NCBI RefSeq assembly: GCF_026342835.1
Contig: NZ_JAPEMI010000001.1
Location: 4,346,501 to 4,410,500, forward strand
DNA from: Streptomyces sp. NBC_00154
GTDB taxonomy: Bacteria; Actinomycetota; Actinomycetes; Streptomycetales; Streptomycetaceae
Reading direction: 5' to 3'
Length of the DNA: 64,000 bases
Part shown: positions 16,506-24,689 of the stretch, piece by piece
Position numbering within the stretch: position 1 is the stretch's first letter
Layout of the letters: the number at the start of each line of letters is the position of its first letter
Notes under the pieces: model-generated
What the model saw: only the letters and a program-made list of their open reading frames with translations
The model's database searches: none
Told to the model about the DNA's origin: nothing
Position numbers and translations under genes: made by a program

Positions 16506-16703
16506 ATGCGTAACGACACGTTCCAGATGAAGCTTTCCACCACTCGCCGTGGGATTCAGTCCGCCCTGGTCGCTGCCGCTTCGGCGGTACTCGTCGCCAC
16601 TGCGGTGGGCGTCGCGACCGCCGGTTCCGCCGCCGCCGACACGACCACGACGACGACCACCCCCACCACGAGCGCCTCGCCCGACGATCACGGCTGGGAC
16701 TGA
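16506..16703 (+). CDS. 65-residue secreted or precursor-like peptide
   Basis: ATG 16506 follows AGAGGA. Basic N-terminus (MKLSTTRRG), then a hydrophobic stretch (ALVAAASAVLVATAVGVATA) and the signal-peptidase-like site GSAAA-D. The remainder is a run of seven Thr, PTTSASP, and an acidic aromatic end DDHGWD. It looks like a Sec signal peptide with a 20-residue mature peptide. A precursor for ATP-grasp modification is also possible, since Thr-rich and Asp-rich segments are what omega-ester-forming ligases use. However, none of the ATP-grasp enzymes here is clearly of that class. First gene of the ThyX operon, 64 bases before thyX. Confidence 0.65.
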   Translation: MRNDTFQMKLSTTRRGIQSALVAAASAVLVATAVGVATAGSAAADTTTTTTTPTTSASPDDHGWD

Positions 16704-16767
16704 ACAGGCATATTCCAGCAGCACAATATCGAGCACCGCTGAACAGAATCCATCGGAGGAACGTACG

Positions 16768-17532
16768 ATGACGATCAGCCCGGCCCTTGAGGTCCACGCC
16801 CCCGACGCACCCGTCTTCGGTCCCGAAATCGAACTGCGCAGCCAGATCACGGTCGAGCTCGTCGACCACACCGCCTCCGACCTGGGAGTCGTGCGCGCGG
16901 CGCGGGTCTCCACGGCCGGCGAGGAGGCGCACCGCGAGGAGCGTGGCGACGCATATATCGGGGGCCTCATCCGGTATTTGATGCGCAGCCGTCACGGCAG
17001 CCCTTTCGAGCACAATTCGATGACCTTCCTGGTGCACGCGCCGATCTTCGCGATCCGCCACATGATGCGCCACCGAATGTGGTCCTTCAATGAGGAGAGC
17101 GCCCGGTACAAGGACCTCAAGAACGTCTTTTACGTGCCCGACCGCGACCGGGCCCTGAAACAGGAGGGGAAGCCCGGCCACTACCAGTACGTACCGGGCA
17201 GCGAGGAGGACTACGAGCTGCTCTCCACCGCCACCAGCGAGGCCTACCGGTCCGCCTTCCGCGAATACCAGAAGATGCTCGATGCCGGAATCGCCCGCGA
17301 ACTGGCCCGCATGGTGCTCCCCGTGGCCACCTTCTCCACCGTGTACGCCACCTGCAACGCCCGCTCGCTGATGCACTTCCTCGGCCTGCGCACCAACCGC
17401 GCCGACGCCGCCTATGTGTCGCACCCGCAGCGGGAGATCGAGGTGGTGGCCGAGCAGATGGAGGACGAGTTCGCGCGGCTGATGCCGCTGACCCACGAGG
17501 CCTTCGAGAAGTTCGGACGCGTCAGTCCCTGA
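16768..17532 (+). CDS. Flavin-dependent thymidylate synthase family protein (ThyX-like)
   Basis: 254 residues; ATG 16768 behind GGAGGAACG. The ThyX signature is intact: RHRMWSFNEESARY, with HGSPFEHNSMTF before it and the C-terminal NARSLMHFLGLRT. ThyX methylates C5 of dUMP with methylene-tetrahydrofolate and FAD. In polyoxin biosynthesis a ThyX homologue, PolB, methylates UMP. Here it is followed by a LOG phosphoribohydrolase, so I infer it makes 5-methyl-UMP or dTMP for release of thymine. It could alternatively be the genome's housekeeping thymidylate synthase, though the surroundings argue against that. Confidence 0.93.
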   Translation: MTISPALEVHAPDAPVFGPEIELRSQITVELVDHTASDLGVVRAARVSTAGEEAHREERGDAYIGGLIRYLMRSRHGSPFEHNSMTFLVHAPIFAIRHMMRHRMWSFNEESARYKDLKNVFYVPDRDRALKQEGKPGHYQYVPGSEEDYELLSTATSEAYRSAFREYQKMLDAGIARELARMVLPVATFSTVYATCNARSLMHFLGLRTNRADAAYVSHPQREIEVVAEQMEDEFARLMPLTHEAFEKFGRVSP

Positions 17533-17562
17533 CCGGATCGCGATCCGACGGAGGTTCCTGCC

Positions 17563-18123
17563 ATGAGAATCACGGTCTACGCGGGCTCGGCCCTGGGGAA
17601 CCAGGCCATCTATCAGGAAGCCGCCGCGGCCTTCGCCAAGCAGCTCGTCGCCGAGGGGCACGAGATCGTCTACGGCGGGGGAGCGGCCGGCCTCATGGGG
17701 GTCGTCGCCGACTCCGCCCTGGCGGCCGGCGGCCGGGTCACCGGAGTGATCCCGAAACACCTGGTCGATGCCGAAGTCGCTCACCAGGGCCTGACCGAAC
17801 TGCACATTGTCGACACCATGCACCAACGCAAGCAGATCATGGCCGACCTGGCCGACGCCTTCGTGGCGCTGCCGGGCGGGGTGGGCACCGTCGAGGAGAT
17901 CCTCGAAGCCTGGGCCTGGCTCATCCTCGGCCGGCACGGAAAGCCGATGGCGATGCTGAACGTGGACGGCTACTGGGACCGTCTTCTGCGGATGATCTGC
18001 CGCATGTCCGCCAGTGGATTCCTGCGTGAGCAGGAGCTGGGCACCCTCGCGTCCGTCGGGGACGCGAACGAATTCCTCGACCTTGTAAGCCAGTGGGAGC
18101 CCCCGCCGCCGCGATGGGGCTGA
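17563..18123 (+). CDS. LOG family nucleoside 5'-monophosphate phosphoribohydrolase
   Basis: 186 residues; ATG 17563. YGGGAAGLMGVVADSAL, MHQRKQIM and PGGVGTVEEILEAWAW are the complete LOG/TIGR00730 motifs, including the catalytic Arg/Glu set. The family hydrolyses an NMP to the free base and ribose 5-phosphate. Some members act on pyrimidine or other nucleotides and not on cytokinins. Beside ThyX and a uracil/xanthine-type permease, it probably releases uracil or thymine. No cytokinin prenyltransferase is seen in the cluster. It ends 17 bases before the IPNS-like gene. Confidence 0.9.
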   Translation: MRITVYAGSALGNQAIYQEAAAAFAKQLVAEGHEIVYGGGAAGLMGVVADSALAAGGRVTGVIPKHLVDAEVAHQGLTELHIVDTMHQRKQIMADLADAFVALPGGVGTVEEILEAWAWLILGRHGKPMAMLNVDGYWDRLLRMICRMSASGFLREQELGTLASVGDANEFLDLVSQWEPPPPRWG

Positions 18124-18140
18124 GATCGGGAGTAGGAGCG

Positions 18141-19190
18141 ATGTCGGTACTGAATGTGGAGAGCGCGGCCCCCGAGGCCGCGCAGGTCACCGTGGTGGAC
18201 GGCTATGTCCCGGTGATCGACCTGAGTTCCGCACGGTCGGGCGGGGCGGCGGAACGGCAACTGGCCGCGGTGATCGACGAGGTCTGCCGTACCAGCGGCT
18301 TCCTGGTGATCGTCGGCCACGGCGTGCCCGAGCGCACGATAGCGGAGATGTACCGGGCCACCCGGGAGTTCTTCGCGCTGTCGGCCGAGACCAAGGCGGA
18401 ACTGCTCGCCGTCCCGGCCGACCCGCTGATGCGGGGATTCGGCCGCCAGGGCAGCCTCGCCGCCTCCAACGCGGAGGCCGAGGTCGAGCAGGAGCGGGCA
18501 CTGCCGGACATCTCGGAGACCTTCACGGTCAACCGCCTGGGTGAGCCGGATGCGGACCGGGCGCTGCCCGCCGACGCCGACCCGGCGCTGCGGACCCCGA
18601 ACCGCTGGCCCGAACTGCCCGGCTTCGCCGAGGCGTACCGGTCCTACTACGCGGCCATGGAGGTGCTGGCCGCGGACATCATGCGGCTGTTCGCCCTTGC
18701 GCTCGATCTGCCCGAGGACTGGTTCGAGGACAAGATCGAGCAGCACATGACCAACCTGACCGCCAACTTCTACCCGCAGCAGCCGGAGCCCCCCGCACCC
18801 GGGCAGCTCCGCAAGGGAATGCACAGCGACTGGGGAAGCCTGACCATCCTGTACCAGGACGACGGCCCGGGCGGACTGCAGGTCCTCGACAAGGCCGGCC
18901 AGTGGCTCGACGTGCCTGTCATCGAGGGTTCCTTTGTTGTCAACATCGGTGACCTGATGGCCATTTGGACCAATAATCGGTGGGTGAGCACCGTCCATCG
19001 GGTGGTCAATCCGCCGCGTGAACTGGCTGGAAAGGAACGCTATTCGGTCCCCTTCTTCCACCAGCCCGCTTACGACGCCCTCATCGAGTGCATCCCCACC
19101 TGCACCGGGCCGCTCAATCCGCCGAGGCACCGACCGGTGCGTTCGGGCGACTACATCATCGGTAAGTTCAGCAGAGCGTATGGCGCGTAA
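18141..19190 (+). CDS. Isopenicillin N synthase-like Fe(II)/2OG oxygenase
   Basis: 349 residues; ATG 18141 follows GGAGTAGGAGCG. DIOX_N-type start (VPVIDLSSARSG, GFLVIVGHGVPE, TREFFALS). The iron site is MHSDWGSLTILYQDD (H-x-D) with the distal His in STVHRVVNPP, and ERYSVPFFHQP supplies the R-x-S pair that binds 2-oxoglutarate. All residues are present. It resembles plant and bacterial IPNS-like dioxygenases used in nucleoside and amino-acid tailoring. Here it may oxidise the methyl of thymine, a nucleobase-amino acid, or an amino acid side chain. Substrate unknown. Confidence 0.88.
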   Translation: MSVLNVESAAPEAAQVTVVDGYVPVIDLSSARSGGAAERQLAAVIDEVCRTSGFLVIVGHGVPERTIAEMYRATREFFALSAETKAELLAVPADPLMRGFGRQGSLAASNAEAEVEQERALPDISETFTVNRLGEPDADRALPADADPALRTPNRWPELPGFAEAYRSYYAAMEVLAADIMRLFALALDLPEDWFEDKIEQHMTNLTANFYPQQPEPPAPGQLRKGMHSDWGSLTILYQDDGPGGLQVLDKAGQWLDVPVIEGSFVVNIGDLMAIWTNNRWVSTVHRVVNPPRELAGKERYSVPFFHQPAYDALIECIPTCTGPLNPPRHRPVRSGDYIIGKFSRAYGA

Positions 19191-19249
19191 GTCCGGGACG
19201 AACAGTTCCGCGAACTACGGGATGCCGTCGAAAGCGAGGTGAGAACACC

Positions 19250-20485
19250 ATGGCCAGAGCAGTTCTGCTGCTGGGCGCCGAGGGTGCCGCGGCCGAGCAG
19301 CTGGTGGGAGCGGCCCAGACCCTCGAGATCCACCTACACATCGCGACCCACCGGGAGCTGTACCGGAGCTGTCCCGACGAACTGCGCAAGCAGCTCGCCG
19401 GAACCGTCTTCACCGACTTCCGCAGCACGGCGTACGCCGTCGACCAACTCGCCGAGTACTGCGCCCAGGAAGGCATCGGCGGAGTGGCGGTCGGCCGGGA
19501 GACGCTGTCCCCGGTCGCCGCAGCACTGACCGACCGGCTGGGACTGCCTGGCCATGATCCAGCCATGGCAGAGTCCACCCGCGGCGCGTGGCAGATGGCG
19601 CAGACCCTTCGGGCGCGCGGCGTGCCCGGGCCGCGCACGCTGGCGGTCGTCTCCCCGGAGGCCGCCGAGGAGCGGCTGCGGTCGGCCGGCCTTCACTACC
19701 CGGTCGTCGTCAGACCGGCCGGGGGTTCGGGCAGCATCGGGCTGACCCTCGTCGAGACGCCGGACGAGCTGCCCGGCGCGGTCCGGCGCGCCCTGAAATG
19801 GCGCGAGGACATCACGTACGGAATCCGCTTCGACGCCGTCGCGGTGATCCAGGAGCACCTGGAAGGCGCCGAGTACGGCGTGGAGACCGTGCTGCACCGC
19901 GGCGGCTGCACGCACCTGGCGATCGTCCGCCGGATCTCCACCGGCGGCCGGAACGGCGAGGAGCTCGGCCGTACCCTGCCCGCCGACGTGGACGAGCTGA
20001 CCCGGATCACGATCCTGGCCACCGTGGAGCGCGGGCTCGCGGCCCTGGGGCTGCGGGACGGCATCGCGCACAGCCATCTGAAGATGACGGCAGAGGGCCC
20101 CCGGCTCATCGAAGTGGGCGCCGGCCCGCCCGACGGACCCGTCATGGAGATGATCGAGCACGCCACCGGCGTCAGCGAGGCCGCGGCCTATCTCCAGGCC
20201 GTCCTCGGCGAACTGCCCGACACCCGGCCGACCCGCAGCGGTGCGGTGGCGATCCGGTTCATCAACACCCCGCGGCACGGTGTCTTCCGCGGGCTGAGCG
20301 GCCTCGCCGCCAGCCCGCATGTCATCGCCGTCCGCTCCTACGCGGAACCGGGCGACCTGGTGGGCAGCACCCACTCCAAGTACACCCGTCTCGGCCACGT
20401 CATCGTCCTGGCGACGGGACCGGACCAGGCCGACGCCCGCGCCGACGAGGCCATCGCGGGCATCTCCAGCTGCATCGAAAGCTGA
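19250..20485 (+). CDS. Divergent ATP-grasp protein with altered metal site
   Basis: 411 residues; ATG 19250 with GAGGTGAG. Domain order is normal: N-terminal Rossmann-like part (VLLLGAEGAAAEQLV), ATP-binding YPVVVRPAGGSGSIGLTLVE, EHLEGAEYGVETVL. The metal region reads IAHSHLKMTAEGPRLIEVGA, then GPPDG. Aligned without gaps to the ligase at 27300 (SHIELKLTPSGPVLIEMGAR), the first metal Glu is His and the conserved Arg is Gly. Also, the usual VKP is VRP. The fold is clear but catalysis may be changed. Located between the IPNS-like gene and the permease; perhaps it couples or binds the nucleobase amino acid. Confidence 0.85.
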   Translation: MARAVLLLGAEGAAAEQLVGAAQTLEIHLHIATHRELYRSCPDELRKQLAGTVFTDFRSTAYAVDQLAEYCAQEGIGGVAVGRETLSPVAAALTDRLGLPGHDPAMAESTRGAWQMAQTLRARGVPGPRTLAVVSPEAAEERLRSAGLHYPVVVRPAGGSGSIGLTLVETPDELPGAVRRALKWREDITYGIRFDAVAVIQEHLEGAEYGVETVLHRGGCTHLAIVRRISTGGRNGEELGRTLPADVDELTRITILATVERGLAALGLRDGIAHSHLKMTAEGPRLIEVGAGPPDGPVMEMIEHATGVSEAAAYLQAVLGELPDTRPTRSGAVAIRFINTPRHGVFRGLSGLAASPHVIAVRSYAEPGDLVGSTHSKYTRLGHVIVLATGPDQADARADEAIAGISSCIES

Positions 20486-20600
20486 GCCCCTCCCGGAGAG
20501 ACCGGCTGTCTCCCCTCTCCGCACCCACCCCTTGAACGGCACCGCCGTGCCGCCGCCACGGCGGTGCGGCGGCCTGCCCATGACCGGAGGAACGAGAACC

Positions 20601-22112
20601 ATGAAGGGAACACAGAGTCCGGGTCCGGCACGCCGGGCCCTCGGTGTCGGATGGCGACTGCACGGCGACGGCCGGGCACCGCGACCGGGCGCCGCGGTGA
20701 TGCCGGACGAGCGGCTGTCCTGGCCGCGCACGGTGGGCCTCGGAGCCCAGCACGTAGTGGCGATGTTCGGCGCGACATTCGTCTTTCCGGTGGTCATGGG
20801 GCTCGACCCGAACCTCGCCATCATGATGTCCGGAGTCTCGACCGTTCTGTTTCTGCTGGTGGTTCAGGGCCGGATCCCCAGTTACCTCGGCACGAGCGCC
20901 TCGTTCGTCGGCGCGGTGGCGGCCATCCGGGCGGCCGGCGGCACCACGTCCACCGTCACCGGTGCGATCCTCGTCGCGGGGCTGGTGCTCGCCGCGGTGG
21001 GCCTGATCGTCCACTTCGCCGGGCCCGGACTGATCAACAAGGCATTCCCGCCCGTCGTGGCGGGCGCGGTCGTCCTGCTCATCGGGCTCAACCTGGCGCC
21101 GGTGGTGGCCGACATCTACTGGCCCCAGGACCAGTGGGTGGCTCTCGCGACCATGTGCGTGGTCGTCGTCACAGGCGTGCTGCTGCGCGGATTCTGGAGC
21201 AGGCTCGCGGTCTTCGTCGGCCTGGTCTTCGGATACGTCTTCTCGTGGGTGCTGGACATGACGACAGGCCCGATCACCGCGCCCGGGGCCACCGGCGAGG
21301 TCAGCCGCCATCTGCGGGTGCAGCTCTCGGAGGCCGCCTCGGCCCCGTGGTTCGGCCTGCCGACCATGCACGCACCGACGTTCACCGCGTCCGCCGTGCT
21401 CCTCGTGCTGCCCGGCGTGATCGCCCTGGTGGCGGAGAACACCGGGCACATCAAGGCGGTGGCCGAGATGACGGGGTCCGACCTCGACCCGGTGCTCGGG
21501 CGCGCCATCCTGGGCGACGGCCTGGCCACGGCGGTCTCCTCGGCGGTCGGCGGCGCGCCGACCACGACCTTCGCGGAGAACATCGGGGTGATGGCCGCGA
21601 CCCGGGTCTACTCGACCGCCGCGTACTGGATGGCGGCCGCCGCGGCCCTGCTGTTCGGCCTGTGCCCCAAGTTCGGCGCGCTCGTCGCAGCTACCCCGGG
21701 CGGTGTCCTCGGCGGCATCACCGTCGTCCTGTACGGGATGATCGGGCTGCTCGGCGCCAAGATCTGGATCAAGTCGTCGGTGGACTTCGCGGACCCGGTG
21801 AACCTGGTCCCGATCGCAGCCGGCGCGGTGCTGGGCATCGGCGGGGTTTCGCTCAAGGTGACGGACACCTTCTCGGTCAGCGGGATAGCCCTGGGCACCC
21901 TGGTCACCCTCCTCGGCTACCACGTCCTGGCGGCCCTGCGGCGTCCTGTCGCCGAGTCGGCTCCGGAGTCCCGTCCGGCACCCGTCGCGCAGACGCGCGA
22001 GGCCGCACCCACGACGCCGGCTCCCGCCGCCCGGCTCGTGCCGGCCCCGGTCCAGGAGCCCGAGCCCGCCCTCCTCGAGCCCGGCCCGGCTCCGGCGGTT
22101 ACGGCTTCCTAG
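20601..22112 (+). CDS. NCS2-type uracil/xanthine permease
   Basis: 503 residues, ATG 20601 with GGAGGAACG. The core from about 35 on (LGAQHVVAMFGATFVFPVVM; IPSYLGTSASFVGAVAAI; the helix-8 Glu in LVAENTGHIKAV; GGAPTTTFAENIGVMA) is the UraA/nucleobase-ascorbate transporter signature with about 14 membrane segments. The last 50 residues are a Pro/Ala/Glu-rich cytoplasmic tail. Position after ThyX and LOG suggests uptake of uracil, recapture of base, or export of a nucleobase-like product. It ends the operon at a strong terminator. Confidence 0.92.
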   Translation: MKGTQSPGPARRALGVGWRLHGDGRAPRPGAAVMPDERLSWPRTVGLGAQHVVAMFGATFVFPVVMGLDPNLAIMMSGVSTVLFLLVVQGRIPSYLGTSASFVGAVAAIRAAGGTTSTVTGAILVAGLVLAAVGLIVHFAGPGLINKAFPPVVAGAVVLLIGLNLAPVVADIYWPQDQWVALATMCVVVVTGVLLRGFWSRLAVFVGLVFGYVFSWVLDMTTGPITAPGATGEVSRHLRVQLSEAASAPWFGLPTMHAPTFTASAVLLVLPGVIALVAENTGHIKAVAEMTGSDLDPVLGRAILGDGLATAVSSAVGGAPTTTFAENIGVMAATRVYSTAAYWMAAAAALLFGLCPKFGALVAATPGGVLGGITVVLYGMIGLLGAKIWIKSSVDFADPVNLVPIAAGAVLGIGGVSLKVTDTFSVSGIALGTLVTLLGYHVLAALRRPVAESAPESRPAPVAQTREAAPTTPAPAARLVPAPVQEPEPALLEPGPAPAVTAS

Positions 22113-22160
22113 ACCGGAACAGCGAAGCGCATCAACCAGCCGGCGCTACGGCGCACCCGC

Positions 22161-22204
22161 AGCCGGGGTGTGAAGTGATCCCAGGGTCACTTCACACCCC
22201 GGCT
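22161..22204. terminator. Bidirectional terminator between permease and regulator
   Basis: Two perfect 18-base arms, AGCCGGGGTGTGAAGTGA and its complement, with an 8-base loop and GTTT on the plus-strand side. The stop codon of the minus-strand regulator lies inside the right arm (22192-22194). Serves both converging genes. Confidence 0.85.
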
Positions 22205-23241
22205 GTTTCGCCTGCCTCGGGAGGCGGGCCGCCACCGGCCAGCTGACCGAGCCGGTATCCGAGTTGGAAGCGGCTCTCCGCCTTGAGATCGGCCTTGAGT
22301 TTGGCCAGGTGGGTGGCGTACGCGCGGGTGCTGAGCCCGATCCGCTTGGCGATGGCATTGTCGCTGTCCCCATGGATGAGGCACCTGATAATGGTCTCGC
22401 GCAACACGGCGCTGATATGGCTCGATTCATTCGGCGTCCGGGATCCCTGAAAGGGTTTGGCGCGCTGCCAGTTGCGCTCGAACACCTCGGTGAGGAAACG
22501 CACCACGGCCGGTTCCCTGATAATGACGGCCTGGTCCCGCTCGGTGTCGGCAGGGACGAATGCCATGCTCCGGTCGACGATGATCAGCCGGTCGAAGAAC
22601 TCGTCGAGAGTACGGACCTGGGCGCCGAGCGAGGTCATTTCGGTCACGTATTCACGGGTGGGTCCGTCGTGCCAGGCGGTGTGCTGGTAGAGCGTCCGCA
22701 CCTCCACCCCGCGGTCGAGCAGCTCGGCGGTCTGCTGACGGATCTGTTCGAGTGTGGCCTTGGGCCGGCCGCCCCCCGGCTGGGCGGTGAACAGCTCCGA
22801 GGTGCTCTGCTGCACACTCTCGTTGACGATGGCGCTGATCGCGGCCTTGCCCTGGATGCGGACGATGGACTCGCTGCCCTGCGGTCCCGCGGTGTGCCGG
22901 GAGTCGACGATGAGGGGTCGCAGCAGGTCCGTGAGGTTCCGGGCCTCCTCCAGCATGGTCAGCGCGGAGGAGCGCAGCAGCGCTCCGATCCGGGCCTCCA
23001 CGATGCCGGGCTCCACCGCGACGAAGCGCGAGGGGGACGAGGTGTCCTCGCGGACCATCCCCATGGACAGGAGCTCATCCATGATCTCGCGATCCTCGCG
23101 GATACCGTCCGCAGGGCACCCCGACCGGCCGTCCGACCGCTCCCGCTCGGACTGCGCACCCGAGTCCTTCCGGAGGAGTTCGACGTACGTAGCGCGCGCC
23201 TTTGTGCTGGGTATGGGCACCACTGGCTTTGCCGGATACAT
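22192..23241 (-). CDS. LuxR-type cluster regulator 1
   Basis: 349 residues; ATG 23241, six bases after ACGGAG. C-terminal LuxR-like HTH: RCLIHGDSDNAIAKRIGLST, then RAYATHLAKLKADLKAESRF. The middle region has FTAQPGGGRP and RGVEVRTLYQHTAWHDGPTR, shared with the second regulator (IQPGGGRD; RGVRLRTLYQHTA). This central domain resembles that of TrmB/LuxR-like single-component regulators of Streptomyces metabolite clusters. No receiver domain. Likely pathway-specific and activated by a ligand or internal cue that I cannot name. Confidence 0.8.
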   Translation of the reverse strand: MYPAKPVVPIPSTKARATYVELLRKDSGAQSERERSDGRSGCPADGIREDREIMDELLSMGMVREDTSSPSRFVAVEPGIVEARIGALLRSSALTMLEEARNLTDLLRPLIVDSRHTAGPQGSESIVRIQGKAAISAIVNESVQQSTSELFTAQPGGGRPKATLEQIRQQTAELLDRGVEVRTLYQHTAWHDGPTREYVTEMTSLGAQVRTLDEFFDRLIIVDRSMAFVPADTERDQAVIIREPAVVRFLTEVFERNWQRAKPFQGSRTPNESSHISAVLRETIIRCLIHGDSDNAIAKRIGLSTRAYATHLAKLKADLKAESRFQLGYRLGQLAGGGPPPEAGETAGV

Positions 23242-23407
23242 AGCCAACTCCGTTGAGAGTATTGGTGATCACGCAGAAGGAGGCGGAGTCTAGCTTCCAT
23301 GGGCCAGGTGCCGATAGGAGCCGAATCCGCCGCCGACAGGGCAGGGTTGTGTGCCTGCTGCATGGGCATTGTGCCTGTTCGTCCGCAGCGCAGTGAACAG
23401 AACGCGC

Positions 23408-23431
23408 CTATTTCACAGAGATGTCAAATAG
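23408..23431. promoter_or_regulatory. AT-rich palindrome between the two regulators
   Basis: CTATTTCACA-GAGA-TGTCAAATAG: arms match at 9 of 10 positions around a 4-base centre. It lies 167 bases upstream of the regulator 1 start and just past the end of regulator 2. Such AT-rich symmetry stands out in this GC-rich DNA and fits an operator for a dimeric HTH protein. I did not find the same motif in the other promoters of the cluster. Confidence 0.4.
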
Positions 23432-23494
23432 CGGTCGGATTCCGGCCAGGGGCGAAGCCGTGACCGGGCCGGCCCGCGCGGAACCGCCGGTGTG

Positions 23495-24547
23495 TCAATC
23501 CGTCCCGGATGCGCCGGGATCGTCGCTTTCTCCCAGCGCAATCCCCAATTGCCACGCGCGAAAACCGGCTTGGAAGCGGCTCTCCACCCCCAGTTCGTCG
23601 GTGATGTCCTTCACGTGCCGGCGAAAGGTCCGGGTCGCCATCCCCAGCCGCTTGGCAATCACCTCATCCTTCAGGCCGGTCGCCATCAGGCGCAGGATCG
23701 AGGTTTTCAACTCTTCGGTGGATGGCTGGAATTCGGCCTGATGGGCGTCAAAGGGCCGGCCCGACTCCCAGAGGCTCTCGAACATCCGGTACAGGAAACC
23801 CACCACCGTCGGGTCGGTGACCACCGAGGCCCCCTGCGGCCGGCCCGCGGCCCGGGGCTGCGGGACGAACGCCGTCTCCCGGTCGAAGACGATGATCCGG
23901 TCGAACGCCTCGGCGGTGGTGCGGATCCGGGCACCGGCCGCAGAGACCGACCGCACATAGGCCTGCGTCGACAGGCTCGCCCGCGCGGTGTGCTGGTACA
24001 GGGTGCGCAGTCGCACTCCTCGCTCCAGCATCGACAGGCTCTCCGCGACGATCGAGCTCAGCGTGTCGGGGTCGCGGCCGCCGCCCGGCTGGATGGAGAC
24101 CATCTCCTCGGTGCACAGCCGGGTCATCATCGACAGTTCGCGGCGCACCTCAGCGGGATCGTCGAAGGAGCGCAGCCCGTCCGAGTTGCGCCCGGCACGG
24201 CTGCGCTCCGCGAACAGCGGAGCCAGAGGCCTCAGTTGGGCGTGCATGCGGGTCAGCTCCTGCTGCCGCTCCCGGATCTCCTGCTCCAACGGCGCCCGGG
24301 CGAGCATCTCGGCGATCGCCGGGTCGGCCGGCAGCAGTTCGCCGCCGTCGGTACTGGACACGAGCAACCCGAGTTCCAGTAGGTTGTCGCGCGCAAGGGT
24401 CAACTCGCTTATCTCCAGGCCCAATTCGGCCGCTGCATCGTCGGCGTCGCGGAGCCCGCCGTTCCGCAGCGCCCATTCATAGACGGACAGCGAGACTGGC
24501 TCGAGAATGAGCGCCGAGGCGCCGCGTTGTGTCCCTGAACGCGCCAT
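23495..24547 (-). CDS. LuxR-type cluster regulator 2
   Basis: 350 residues; ATG 24547. N-terminal winged-helix-like part (DAAAELGLEISELTLARDNL), helical linker with a Glu/Gln/Arg-rich segment (EQEIRERQQELTRMHAQLR), central domain with SIQPGGGRD and RGVRLRTLYQHTAR, and a C-terminal LuxR-like HTH (TGLKDEVIAKRLGMATRTF, RRHVKDITDELGVESRF). Clear paralogue of the adjacent regulator, but longer at the N-terminus. Divergent from the ligase gene at 24690. No obvious phosphoacceptor. Confidence 0.82.
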   Translation of the reverse strand: MARSGTQRGASALILEPVSLSVYEWALRNGGLRDADDAAAELGLEISELTLARDNLLELGLLVSSTDGGELLPADPAIAEMLARAPLEQEIRERQQELTRMHAQLRPLAPLFAERSRAGRNSDGLRSFDDPAEVRRELSMMTRLCTEEMVSIQPGGGRDPDTLSSIVAESLSMLERGVRLRTLYQHTARASLSTQAYVRSVSAAGARIRTTAEAFDRIIVFDRETAFVPQPRAAGRPQGASVVTDPTVVGFLYRMFESLWESGRPFDAHQAEFQPSTEELKTSILRLMATGLKDEVIAKRLGMATRTFRRHVKDITDELGVESRFQAGFRAWQLGIALGESDDPGASGTD

Positions 24548-24689
24548 TTGTCGAGATCCTCTTCCGGTCTGGCCAGCTTAGGACACCGAGTATCTCTCCA
24601 ACTGAGCCGCTGTTGCTGGCAAAGTCTTCATATCGCGCTGTACAGCACGGTCGATCTGAACGACCGAGGTTCCCCGGAAGGGTGAAACA
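24548..24689. promoter_or_regulatory. Divergent promoter region, regulator 2 / ligase operon
   Basis: 142 bases. Holds the perfect palindrome GCTGTACAGC at 24637-24646 and AT-rich TCTTCATATCG just before it. Candidate operator for either regulator. Confidence 0.35.
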
